Shown here: in pieces, positions 1 through 7,842 of the stretch
Position numbering within the stretch: the stretch's first letter is position 1
How the letters are laid out: every line of letters starts with the position of its first letter
Source: Acidobacteria bacterium 13_1_20CM_2_55_15
Lineage (GTDB): Bacteria > Acidobacteriota > Terriglobia > 20CM-2-55-15
Length of the DNA: 35,700 nucleotides
Assembly (NCBI GenBank): GCA_001920875.1
Contig: MNKP01000007.1
Span: 1 to 35,700 of the forward strand
Reading direction: 5' to 3'
Translations under genes and position numbers: made by a program
Notes under the pieces: model-generated
What the model saw: the letters and a program-made list of their open reading frames with translations, nothing else
The model's database searches: none
What the model was told of the DNA's origin: nothing

Positions 1-73
1 AATCGTGGAAATCGATTCGGATAACGCCGATTTGCAATTTCGTCATGCGAACATTCTCTCAGAAATGACATGT

Positions 74-1123
74 TTACTGAATGGCAACGACCTGATTCAG
101 CACGGAGAGGAAGCGAAACGTCTCGGGGATGTAAAACGCGAAAAGGCTGGTGGCGCCCAGTTCAGGCAGGATCGGGTGAACATGCCCGTACATGCGCAAC
201 AGTGTCAGACTATTGGCGAGGCCGTTTGCCCGCGCGGCGGCAGCAAACTCGATACTCTGCTGAGCGGGAATGGCGGGATCGTTGAAGCCGTGAATCAAGA
301 TGAGCGGTGATCGTAGATCTTTGATGTAGTGTGAAGGCGATAAGGCATCAAGGCGCCGATGGAGCGGCTCAGGACCGGCATGCAGGCGGAGGCGGAAATC
401 CTCGGAATTCGATGCAAAGAAAACGCGAAGCAAGGCCTGCGCGTCAGGAGAAAGATTTCCAATTGTGCCGCCTCGGTCCAGGGCAAGCTTCCGAAGCTGT
501 TGCCGGTCGCTTTCATCCGCGACCAAATCCGAATTGGCTCCCAGGTATACCCATTTCAAGTATGCGATCGGACTTTCCGGTCCCGTGATCACGTACTCCA
601 GTGTTTCTCGGAGGTCGTAGTATCCGCCGAACGCCACTGCAACCCGGACACGATCACGTATCTCCGGATCGGCCGCGGCCACCAAGGCTGGACCGCATCC
701 ATAGCTGAAGCACGCAATGGCGGCATCACGTCCAATCGAACGAAAGACTGTTTTGATGTTGGCGGCCTCTTCGGGAAGGAGGTGCTGTTTTTTCATTTCG
801 GCGAAATCCGGCACGTAAACGGCGAAGCCCGCCTGAGCCAACGCCTCGGAAATACGAACGAGGTCGACACTGTTTTTGCCGGTCGGATTGACGCCGTGAA
901 CGACGAGGATCGGCGAATCCGACCGCTGTCTCCCATACACATCGACCGGAATGCCGGAATGCGAAATCGTTCGATGCGACACAGGGCCGCGCCATGCATC
1001 CAAAGCAGCAGGGTATCCGAGGATCTTTAATGCAAGGAAAACAACCAGCAAGGCTCGCCGTAGAACTACCGCCACAGCTAAAAGCAACAGGCCCGGTAGC
1101 AGCTTACGTAGTGTAATCCGCAT
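74..1123 (-). CDS. membrane-anchored alpha/beta hydrolase
   Basis: A 349-residue protein with one hydrophobic N-terminal segment (about residues 8-35) and an alpha/beta-hydrolase fold after it. The likely nucleophile is Ser140, but the elbow reads C-F-S-Y-G, not the usual G-x-S-x-G. Asp282 (in GFNDPAIP) and His314 or His316 (YGHVHP) fit as the other triad members. The frame stays open upstream to 1270, but the start at 1123 is preferred because the upstream part only mirrors argJ and lacks hydrolase-like sequence. This start overlaps the 3' end of argJ by 20 bases, so the two genes are probably co-transcribed. The substrate cannot be told; dienelactone-hydrolase-like or esterase activity is possible. 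Confidence is good for the fold and low for the function. Confidence 0.75.
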   Translation of the reverse strand: MRITLRKLLPGLLLLAVAVVLRRALLVVFLALKILGYPAALDAWRGPVSHRTISHSGIPVDVYGRQRSDSPILVVHGVNPTGKNSVDLVRISEALAQAGFAVYVPDFAEMKKQHLLPEEAANIKTVFRSIGRDAAIACFSYGCGPALVAAADPEIRDRVRVAVAFGGYYDLRETLEYVITGPESPIAYLKWVYLGANSDLVADESDRQQLRKLALDRGGTIGNLSPDAQALLRVFFASNSEDFRLRLHAGPEPLHRRLDALSPSHYIKDLRSPLILIHGFNDPAIPAQQSIEFAAAARANGLANSLTLLRMYGHVHPILPELGATSLFAFYIPETFRFLSVLNQVVAIQ

Positions 1124-2240
1124 TGATGCGTATGTAGCCTTCCGTGAAATCGCAGGTCCAAACGCGAGCAGACGCGGAACCCGAGTCGAGCACCACGCGA
1201 ATCTGGACTTCCTTTTGCGACAGTTTTTGACGCGCTTTCTCGCGCGTTGTATCCGATATCGGCACGCCACCGATATAGATGTCGACGTGGTCCGACTTCA
1301 GAGGGATGCCGGAGTTGCCGATCGCCCCTACGATGCGTCCCCAATTCGGATCGGCTCCATAGATTGCTGTCTTCACCAGAGGTGAGCGCGCGATCCCGCG
1401 GCCAATCGTACGAGCTGCCTTTTCGCTCGGCGCTCCTTCGATAATAAGTTCGACAAATTTTGAGGCGCCCTCACCATCACGCACGATGGCGGTTGCAAGC
1501 TCAATGCACAGGTCCGTCAATTTCGCTCGGAACTCATCGGCCGGAAGCCGAATTCCGGATGCGCCGTTGGCAAGCACGACCACCATGTCGTTGGTTGACG
1601 TATCACCATCGACAGAAATCGAATTGAAGGACTGTTCGACGGCGTATTCGAGTGACTCCTGTAATTCGCGATGCGGTATTTCGGCATCCGTTATGATGAA
1701 CGACAGCATGGTCGCCATGTCCGGGTGAATCATGCCGGCGCCTTTCGCAACACCGGCAATGCGTGCGCTGCCGATTTCTGCTGTTGCGATTTTGGGAACG
1801 GTGTCGGTGGTCATAATCCCGCGCGCCAGCATTTCGAGGTTTCCGGGCGACAACGCCGAAACCAGTCTCGGAATCGAAGCCTTGATCGCGTCGACCGGCA
1901 AGGGACGCCCAATCACGCCGGTGGAAGATACTAGAATTTCATTCGCCCCATACCCGATCTGAGCCGCAAGAGCTTCAACGCAGACACACGCGGCCCGAAT
2001 GCCCGCTTCACCAGTTGCCGCATTCGCATTTCCGGAATTCACAAGTATCGCCCGCACGCGGTGTCCGTTTTCTTCCAGGTGCTTTTTCGAAACGACCAAC
2101 GGCGCAGCGATGAACGTGTTTTTCGTAAAAACTGCAGCAGCCGTTGCGGGGCGGTCCGAATAAATCAGCGCCAAATCCAGCACACCGCCCGATTTGATGC
2201 CCGCAGCGACAGCCGATGTCTTGAATCCTGCTATCGTCAT
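1104..2240 (-). CDS. argJ: ArgJ, glutamate N-acetyltransferase / amino-acid N-acetyltransferase
   Basis: A 378-residue protein with full-length similarity to ArgJ, the cytosolic enzyme of the cyclic arginine pathway that moves acetyl from N-acetylornithine to glutamate. The precursor cuts itself into two chains before a catalytic threonine. That site is visible as HPDMATML, giving Thr177 as the expected new N-terminus. The oxyanion-hole region STGVIG lies at 106-111 and a conserved NSGNANAATG segment at 68-77. Length matches the family norm of about 390-410. It is divergent from the M16 peptidase gene and upstream of the hydrolase, which it overlaps. No other arginine genes lie in the window. 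Whether it is bifunctional or only an ornithine acetyltransferase cannot be decided from sequence. Confidence 0.95.
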   Translation of the reverse strand: MTIAGFKTSAVAAGIKSGGVLDLALIYSDRPATAAAVFTKNTFIAAPLVVSKKHLEENGHRVRAILVNSGNANAATGEAGIRAACVCVEALAAQIGYGANEILVSSTGVIGRPLPVDAIKASIPRLVSALSPGNLEMLARGIMTTDTVPKIATAEIGSARIAGVAKGAGMIHPDMATMLSFIITDAEIPHRELQESLEYAVEQSFNSISVDGDTSTNDMVVVLANGASGIRLPADEFRAKLTDLCIELATAIVRDGEGASKFVELIIEGAPSEKAARTIGRGIARSPLVKTAIYGADPNWGRIVGAIGNSGIPLKSDHVDIYIGGVPISDTTREKARQKLSQKEVQIRVVLDSGSASARVWTCDFTEGYIRINADYTT

Positions 2241-2323
2241 TTTTTAAGCGTCGGGCCCACCGTCCGGCATCGTATTGGGTACAACTTTTTTATCGCCGGC
2301 CGGTTCCCCCACACATTCGCGCA

Positions 2324-2329
2324 TATAAT
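2324..2329 (+). promoter_or_regulatory. candidate -10 box of the M16 peptidase gene
   Basis: A perfect TATAAT lies 20 bases upstream of the ATG at 2350 and is followed by a GGAGG ribosome-binding site. No good -35 hexamer is seen at 16-18 bases, so this is a tentative promoter in the 109-base divergent gap between argJ and the peptidase gene. Confidence 0.35.
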
Positions 2330-2349
2330 AGCCGAATTCGGAGGACTTC

Positions 2350-5073
2350 ATGAAACGCGCATGGCTGTTACCCGCACTTCTTTGCCTCTTCTTTTCGGTT
2401 GTGTCTGCCTATGCCCAGGTCGAAAAAATCACGTCGGTCGAAGGCATCACCGAATACCGGCTGCAGAGCAATGGGCTTCGCATTTTGCTCTTCCCCGATC
2501 TATCGAAGCCGACAATCACGGTCAACGTTATATATCTCGTGGGCTCACGGCACGAAGACTACGGCGAGACGGGAATGGCTCACCTGCTCGAGCATTTGCT
2601 GTTCAAAGGGTCGAAAAATCATCCGAATGTTCCGAAGGAACTCCAGGACCACGGATCACGTCCGAACGGGACGACATGGTTCGATCGCACCAACTACTTC
2701 GAAACTTTTCAGGCCTCGGACGCCAACCTCGAATGGGCTCTGGATCTGGAAGCCGACCGCATGGTGAATTCTTTTGTTGCCCAGAAAGACCTCGATAGCG
2801 AAATGACCGTTGTACGAAACGAGTTCGAGCGCGGAGAGAATTCGCCCATGGACGTGCTCGAGGAGCGCGTCATGTCTACTGCATTTCTCTGGCACAACTA
2901 CGGCAAGTCCACAATCGGCGCGCGCAGCGACATCGAGAACGTACCGATCGAACGTCTTCAGGCGTTCTATAGAAACTATTACCAGCCCGATAACGCCATC
3001 CTGCTCGTTGCCGGCAAATTCGATGAAGCCAGGACGCTCGGCCTCGTCACCAAATACTTCGGCCCAATTCCGAAGCCGCAACGCGTGCTTCAGTCCAACT
3101 ACACGGTCGAACCGACTCAGGATGGGGAACGCTCGGTAACGCTCCGGCGCGTTGGCGAGGTGCAGGGCGTTGTCGTGGCCTATCACCTGCCGGCGGGATC
3201 GCATCCGGATTTCGCCGCATTGGATGTGGCTGCCGAGATTCTCGGTGATTCTCCGTCGGGACGCCTGTACAAAGCCCTGGTCGAGACCAAGAGGGCGACA
3301 AACGTGGCCGGCTACAGCTATCAACTCAAGGAACCTGGAGTAGCACTTTTTAGCGCATCAGTTCGAAAAGAGTCTTCGCTTGAAGATGCCCGTGGCATCC
3401 TGCTTCGAACGATTGATGAGGTCGCGTCGAAACCCTTCACTTCCGAAGAGGTCGAACGCGCGCGGGCCAGAATGCTAAAAGAATTCGATCTGCTTCTGAA
3501 CAGCTCCGATCGGGTCGGATTGCGGATCAGCGAATGGGCCGGCATGGGTGATTGGCGCTTGATGTTCCTCAATCGAGACAGGGTGAGAAAAGTCACTGCC
3601 GACGATGTTCAGCGCGTCGCGAAGCATTACTTGAAGCCCGACAACCGGACCGTCGGACTCTTTATCCCGACGGCTCAGCCGGATCGTACCGACATCCCGG
3701 CGGCGCCTGATGTGGCGGCCATGCTCAAGGACTACAAAGGCGACGCCGCAGTTGCCGCCGGCGAAGCGTTCGATCCTTCGCCGGAAAACATCGACAGGCG
3801 CACTCAGCGCATCAATCTTGGAGGGGCGCTGAAGCTGGCGATGATTCCAAAAGGAACTCGAGGCAGTGTCGTTTTCGCGAACCTGAGGCTGGAGTTCGGA
3901 GATGAGAAAAGCCTGATGGGCTACTCGACGATCGGCCGCCTGACCAGCGCCATGCTCATGCGAGGAACGACAGAGCACACGCGCCAGCAACTTCAGGACG
4001 AGCTGGACAGGTTGAAAGCGCGACTGAACGTCTTCGGGGGCGCGACTGGCGTGACGGTAACTGTCGAAACGGTTAAAGAAAATCTTCCGAAAGTGCTCGA
4101 GCTTGCCGCGGAAGTCTTACGACAGCCGTCATTTCCTGCGTCTGAATTCGAATCGCTGCGCCAGCAGCAGATCGCAGGAGTCGAAAATCAGAAGACCGAG
4201 CCCGGTGCCATCGCATCCCAGGCTTATTCGCGGCACATGAATCCATATCCAAAAGGGGACGTTCGCTATGTGCCGACGTTCGACGAGCAGATCGAAGGGC
4301 TGCGATCCGTCACACTCGATCAATTGAAGAAGTTCCATACGGAGTTCTACGGCGCGTCGAATGGCGAAGCAGCCATCGTTGGCGACTTCGATTCCGAAGA
4401 CGCCCAGAAGATTGTTTCCGCACAGATTGGAGCGTGGAAGAGTCCGAAACCATACGCGCAGGTGAAGAATCCGTATCGGAAGATCGAACCGTTGAATCAG
4501 TCTTTCGAAACTCCGGACAAAGCCAACGCGTATTTTATGGCCGGATTGCACATCAATATTCGCGATACGGATCCGGATTATCCCGCGCTGGTCCTGGCAA
4601 ATTACATCATGGGGCAAGGGATCAACTCGCGCTTGTTTCAGCGGATCCGCGGGAGGGAAGGATTGAGCTACGGCGTGGGGTCCTCATTTTCCGTTGCGCC
4701 CGAAGAAGACAACGGCTCCTTTGTGGCGACAGCGATCTCCGCACCCGAAAATACTCCCAAAGTCGAAGCGGCTTTTCGTGACGAGCTGTCGAAAATCTTG
4801 AAAGACGGATTCAGCGATGCCGAAATTTCCGCTGCAAAGACCAGTTGGCTTCAGGCACAGCAGGTCAGCCGGGCGCAGGATCGCGAACTGGTCGGCCGCG
4901 TCGCAAACCAGCTCCACTACGGCCGCGCCATGGAATGGGATGCCGATCTTGCGACGAAGGTTCAGGCTCTAACGAATCAGCAAATCCGCGAGGCCCTTCA
5001 GCGCCACATTGATTTGCCGGCGATGACGTTTATGAAAGGCGGCGATTTCAAGAAGGCGGGCGTCAAACCGTGA
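2350..5073 (+). CDS. secreted M16 family zinc peptidase (two-repeat, pitrilysin-like)
   Basis: A 907-residue protein with a clear signal peptide (hydrophobic core about 5-20, ending A-Y-A-Q) and two M16 halves. The N-terminal half holds the inverted zinc motif H78-L-L-E81-H82. A third zinc ligand is Glu158, 77 residues after Glu81, the spacing seen in pitrilysin. The C-terminal half lacks H-x-x-E-H but keeps the substrate-clamping R/Y segment GREGLSYGVG. This is the usual arrangement of one active and one inactive half. It probably degrades peptides in the periplasm. The ATG has a strong GGAGG ribosome-binding site. It stands alone, divergent from argJ and convergent with the hemerythrin-like gene. 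Confidence 0.93.
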   Translation: MKRAWLLPALLCLFFSVVSAYAQVEKITSVEGITEYRLQSNGLRILLFPDLSKPTITVNVIYLVGSRHEDYGETGMAHLLEHLLFKGSKNHPNVPKELQDHGSRPNGTTWFDRTNYFETFQASDANLEWALDLEADRMVNSFVAQKDLDSEMTVVRNEFERGENSPMDVLEERVMSTAFLWHNYGKSTIGARSDIENVPIERLQAFYRNYYQPDNAILLVAGKFDEARTLGLVTKYFGPIPKPQRVLQSNYTVEPTQDGERSVTLRRVGEVQGVVVAYHLPAGSHPDFAALDVAAEILGDSPSGRLYKALVETKRATNVAGYSYQLKEPGVALFSASVRKESSLEDARGILLRTIDEVASKPFTSEEVERARARMLKEFDLLLNSSDRVGLRISEWAGMGDWRLMFLNRDRVRKVTADDVQRVAKHYLKPDNRTVGLFIPTAQPDRTDIPAAPDVAAMLKDYKGDAAVAAGEAFDPSPENIDRRTQRINLGGALKLAMIPKGTRGSVVFANLRLEFGDEKSLMGYSTIGRLTSAMLMRGTTEHTRQQLQDELDRLKARLNVFGGATGVTVTVETVKENLPKVLELAAEVLRQPSFPASEFESLRQQQIAGVENQKTEPGAIASQAYSRHMNPYPKGDVRYVPTFDEQIEGLRSVTLDQLKKFHTEFYGASNGEAAIVGDFDSEDAQKIVSAQIGAWKSPKPYAQVKNPYRKIEPLNQSFETPDKANAYFMAGLHINIRDTDPDYPALVLANYIMGQGINSRLFQRIRGREGLSYGVGSSFSVAPEEDNGSFVATAISAPENTPKVEAAFRDELSKILKDGFSDAEISAAKTSWLQAQQVSRAQDRELVGRVANQLHYGRAMEWDADLATKVQALTNQQIREALQRHIDLPAMTFMKGGDFKKAGVKP

Positions 5074-5097
5074 AGGAATTCGACCCCGAATTTCTTC
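5072..5097. terminator. hairpin between convergent genes, possible bidirectional terminator
   Basis: An 11-base inverted repeat with one mismatch (GAAGGAATTCG and CGAATTTCTTC around an ACCC loop) begins at the peptidase stop codon and runs into the last codon of the facing gene. There is no strong T tract, so terminator function is uncertain. Confidence 0.35.
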
Positions 5098-5581
5098 AGA
5101 TGCAATGCGGATTCGTGTATTTCGCTTCCAGCCGGTGCAGAACCGGCCCGTGGGCTCGCGCGAGTTCATCGACTTCGCGCTCCCATTCATAAAACTGGCT
5201 CAGCGTCGTCAGGTCGCAATCGAGCGCTGACAGGCAGCGGCGGTCTTCGAAAATCGAGGTCGCAAACAGGTTCGTGTAGAGGCGGCATAATCGTGCAAAA
5301 TCTTCCGCGCCGGACCCATTCGCGGCGCTGTGAAGCTGATCGAAGAGCGAACGTGCCTGCTGGTGGTTTGCGACACTGCCGTCCATGGATGCGAACCGCA
5401 GGATGTCCTCCGTATTGTCCAGACACCGGTGGGCCACATCGCGCATAAAATTCAAAACAACTTCAATATCGTTCCAATCGGCATCGCCGCGGTTTTCCAT
5501 CCGCTCGCCGATCAATCGCAGCACTTCCAGTCCGCAGAAGATAATTTGATGTTCTCTCGCGCGTGACGCTGTTGCTTGCAT
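5096..5581 (-). CDS. degenerate hemerythrin-like (HHE) four-helix protein
   Basis: A 161-residue, helix-rich protein whose spacing follows hemerythrin HHE domains: R-E-H near the start (His11), then a segment RCLDNTEDIL where iron-binding members read RCHHxKEED, then D-Q-L-H (His84), then a helix YTNLFATSIFED where members read YxxLLxxHIxKE. His11, Glu58, His84 and an acidic residue at 112/113 are kept. The histidines of the two H-x-x-x-E pairs are replaced by Leu54/Asp55 and Thr108/Ser109. A normal di-iron site therefore looks impossible. It is divergent from the oxygen-sensitive 2-oxoacid:ferredoxin oxidoreductase genes and may have a sensing or structural role, but that is inference. The family call is by motif layout only. 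Confidence 0.55.
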   Translation of the reverse strand: MQATASRAREHQIIFCGLEVLRLIGERMENRGDADWNDIEVVLNFMRDVAHRCLDNTEDILRFASMDGSVANHQQARSLFDQLHSAANGSGAEDFARLCRLYTNLFATSIFEDRRCLSALDCDLTTLSQFYEWEREVDELARAHGPVLHRLEAKYTNPHCI

Positions 5582-5593
5582 TTCGTCCTCTCT

Positions 5594-5622
5594 TGATGGC
5601 TTCGTCTTCTGATGGCTTCGTC
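5594..5622. repeat. two direct copies of a 13-base sequence
   Basis: TGATGGCTTCGTC occurs at 5594-5606 and 5610-5622, just upstream of the hemerythrin-like gene in the divergent promoter region. The 16-base period could be a slippage duplication or paired regulator sites. Confidence 0.6.
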
Positions 5623-5625
5623 CTA

Positions 5626-5671
5626 TTCTTGAGGCTGCGCGCTCGCCGGCGCGTTGAAGGCTGCTACACAG
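5626..5671. repeat. partial copy of the dispersed GC-rich repeat
   Basis: An 18-base core, TTCTTGAGGCTGCGCGCT, is identical to 16044-16061 in the complete repeat next to msrA. It is followed by palindromic GC-rich sequence and a CTACACAG end that resembles the CTACAG end of the full repeats. It lies in the divergent intergenic region before the oxidoreductase genes. Confidence 0.5.
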
Positions 5672-5775
5672 TATTTGAAACGCTAATGCGCGCTAAAGGA
5701 TAGTAGTAGAAACGCACGGCTGGCAAGAAGTTTTTATGATAAGCTTCTGCGCTTTTGAGGCAACGTGTGAACATT

Positions 5776-5783
5776 AAGGAGGT
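5776..5783 (+). promoter_or_regulatory. strong ribosome-binding site fixing a GTG start
   Basis: AAGGAGGT sits three bases before the GTG at 5787. This supports GTG as the true start of the first oxidoreductase gene. Confidence 0.7.
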
Positions 5784-5786
5784 CGT

Positions 5787-7787
5787 GTGAGCACAACGCT
5801 GAACAATCAGGCGCCTGTTACCGAGCGAGAGTCCTCATCGGGTGAACAAAAACCGCCATTTCCCGGCATTCCGACGACTTCCGACGGCGCGGGAATGGTC
5901 GTTTGGGTCGAGACTCATGTCACCCAAGGCGCGTGCGCGTACCCCATCACGTCGTCAACGACTATGGGCGGTGGATACCAGGCGGAGGTGGCCAACGGAA
6001 AACGCAATTTATGGGGAGAGGAGTTGGCTTTCATCGAACCGGAATCCGAGCACAGTGCAGCGGGCACGTGCGAAGGCTTTGCCGTAGCGGGCGGACGGGT
6101 CACCAATTTCACCTCCGGCCAGGGCCTGATCTTAATGAAAGAAGGCCTCTACACGATCGCCGGAAAGCGTCTTCCGGTGGTGTTCCATATTGGTGCTCGA
6201 GCCCTCACGTCGCACTCACTGAATGTGCATGCCGGACACGATGACGTATACGGCGTAGCCGATTGCGGCTGGGGGGTGCTTTTGGCGAGGAACGCGCAAG
6301 AGGCCGGTGATCTTGCTCTGATTGCCCGGCGCGCTGCCGAGGAAACCGAGACTCCTTTTCTGAATGTCCAGGACGGATTTCTCACCACACACACGATAGA
6401 AAACGTCCGCTTGCCCGAACCCGAACTGATGAAGCAATTTGTCGGGCGTCCTTCCGAGCGCACTCGTCCGCTGTTTGATCCGCGTCTGCCGCTGATGTCC
6501 GGCGTCGTTCAGAACCAGGACAGTTACATGAAAGGAAAGATCGCGCAGCGAAAATGGTACGACCGCGTGCTGCCCACGTTGAAGGGGGTAATGGACGAAT
6601 ACACCCGCCTGACGGGACGCAAGTATGACGTGGTTATGCCCTACCGGTTGGACGATGCGGAGTATGCGATTGTCGGTTCCGGCTGCATGATCGAAACCGC
6701 CGAAGCGGTGGTCGACTGGATCCGCGAAAATATGGGAGTCAAAGTCGGCTTGCTGCATGTCACATGCTGGCGGCCGTATCCATCGATCGAAATCGTGGAA
6801 GCGTTGCGGCATTGCAAAGCCATTTCCGTCGTCGAGCGTCTCGATGTGCCGATGATGCAATCCAATCCCCTGCTCTGCGAAATGAAGGCCGCATTCGCCG
6901 ACGCCGTCTCGGGGACGCCGGGCTATCCGGAATTGGATCACATGCCGCGTTTCTTCGGCGGTTCGGCCGGATTGGGCAGCCGCGATGTTCGTGCCGGAGA
7001 CTTCATTGCCATCGTCGAGAACATGCGCAGCGACAGTCCTCGGACTTACTTCACTGTCGGCATCAAACACGAGAGCTCGCTTCGGGTGCCGATCGATCCG
7101 GATGTTCGCTCGCCCGGTTCCTTCTCGATGCGCGGACACTCGGTCGGCGGCTATGGATCAGTAACGACGAATAAAGTCATCGCGACCATTGCCGGTGAGG
7201 TATTCGGCATGGATGTGCAGGCGTATCCGAAATACGGTTCCGAAAAGAAGGGCCTGCCGACGACCTATTATTTGACAATCGCGAAGGACCACATTCGCGT
7301 TCACTCCGAACTGGAGCACGTGGAATTCATTCCGCTCAATGACGTCAATGCGTTCAACCTGGAAAATCCTTTAGCCGGTCTTTCCGATAATGGAATGGTC
7401 TTCGTTCAAAGCCCGAAAACCGAAACTGCGGAGATCTGGGCCGCCGTCCCCGCATGGGCGCGACGGAATCTTATTCAGAACAATGCGCGCGTGTTTGCGC
7501 TGGACACGGTCAAAATCGCAAAGGAGGTCTCATCCCTGGCCGATTTGCAACAGCGCATGCAGGGCATCGTCCTTCTTGGAGTGTTCTTACGCGTGACGCC
7601 GTTTACGGCGGAGAGCGGAGTCAGCGAAGAAGATCTCTTCAAGGGCGTTGAGAAAGCGCTCCGGAAATATTTCGGCAAGCGTGGCGAGCGCGTCGTGCAG
7701 GATAACCTGGAAGCCGTCTCGCGCGGCTATCGCGAACTGATGGAAATTCCGCGGCAGGTCATGCTGGACAACCCGGGCAAGCTGTAG
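5787..7787 (+). CDS. 2-oxoacid (pyruvate):ferredoxin oxidoreductase, alpha-gamma half
   Basis: A 666-residue protein matching the N-terminal part of single-chain NifJ-type pyruvate:ferredoxin oxidoreductase. Domains in order: the pyrimidine-binding domain I (about 25-250, with AYPITSSTTMG near the start), domain II (about 280-400, DAEYAIVGSGCMIETAE) and the gamma domain (about 440-630, GHSVGGYGSVTTNKVI). The iron-sulfur and pyrophosphate-binding parts are encoded by the next gene, so the pair should form one complex that makes acetyl-CoA, CO2 and reduced ferredoxin from pyruvate. Related 2-oxoacids are possible. The GTG start follows AAGGAGGT. The stop codon TAG forms part of a palindromic repeat that separates the two genes. 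Splitting after the gamma domain is unlike one-gene NifJ and unlike archaeal four-gene enzymes. Confidence 0.9.
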   Translation: MSTTLNNQAPVTERESSSGEQKPPFPGIPTTSDGAGMVVWVETHVTQGACAYPITSSTTMGGGYQAEVANGKRNLWGEELAFIEPESEHSAAGTCEGFAVAGGRVTNFTSGQGLILMKEGLYTIAGKRLPVVFHIGARALTSHSLNVHAGHDDVYGVADCGWGVLLARNAQEAGDLALIARRAAEETETPFLNVQDGFLTTHTIENVRLPEPELMKQFVGRPSERTRPLFDPRLPLMSGVVQNQDSYMKGKIAQRKWYDRVLPTLKGVMDEYTRLTGRKYDVVMPYRLDDAEYAIVGSGCMIETAEAVVDWIRENMGVKVGLLHVTCWRPYPSIEIVEALRHCKAISVVERLDVPMMQSNPLLCEMKAAFADAVSGTPGYPELDHMPRFFGGSAGLGSRDVRAGDFIAIVENMRSDSPRTYFTVGIKHESSLRVPIDPDVRSPGSFSMRGHSVGGYGSVTTNKVIATIAGEVFGMDVQAYPKYGSEKKGLPTTYYLTIAKDHIRVHSELEHVEFIPLNDVNAFNLENPLAGLSDNGMVFVQSPKTETAEIWAAVPAWARRNLIQNNARVFALDTVKIAKEVSSLADLQQRMQGIVLLGVFLRVTPFTAESGVSEEDLFKGVEKALRKYFGKRGERVVQDNLEAVSRGYRELMEIPRQVMLDNPGKL

Positions 7788-7823
7788 GGGCGCTCTATGA
7801 GCGCCCGTTCTGGCGGCCCCTAG
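7782..7823. repeat. dispersed palindromic repeat between the two oxidoreductase genes
   Basis: The perfect palindrome GGGCGCTC-TAT-GAGCGCCC at 7788-7806 is flanked by CTGTAG on the left and GGCCCCTAG on the right. The same 19 bases occur at 35352-35370, and a related end sequence occurs at 16028-16094. The left end supplies the TAG stop of the upstream gene. The hairpin could protect mRNA or set the ratio of the two subunits. Confidence 0.8.
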
Positions 7824-7842
7824 AGAAACAAGGAGTACCGAA

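Noticed and set aside
359-1030. 223-residue plus-strand open frame
   Set aside because: It lies wholly inside the alpha/beta hydrolase gene on the other strand, has no recognisable domain and has Arg/Gly-rich shadow composition.
2656-3324. 222-residue minus-strand open frame
   Set aside because: Antisense to the M16 peptidase, whose zinc motif and family-wide similarity prove the plus strand is coding.
6216-7139. 307-residue minus-strand open frame
   Set aside because: Antisense to the oxidoreductase gene with clear domain motifs; His/Asp/Arg-rich shadow composition.
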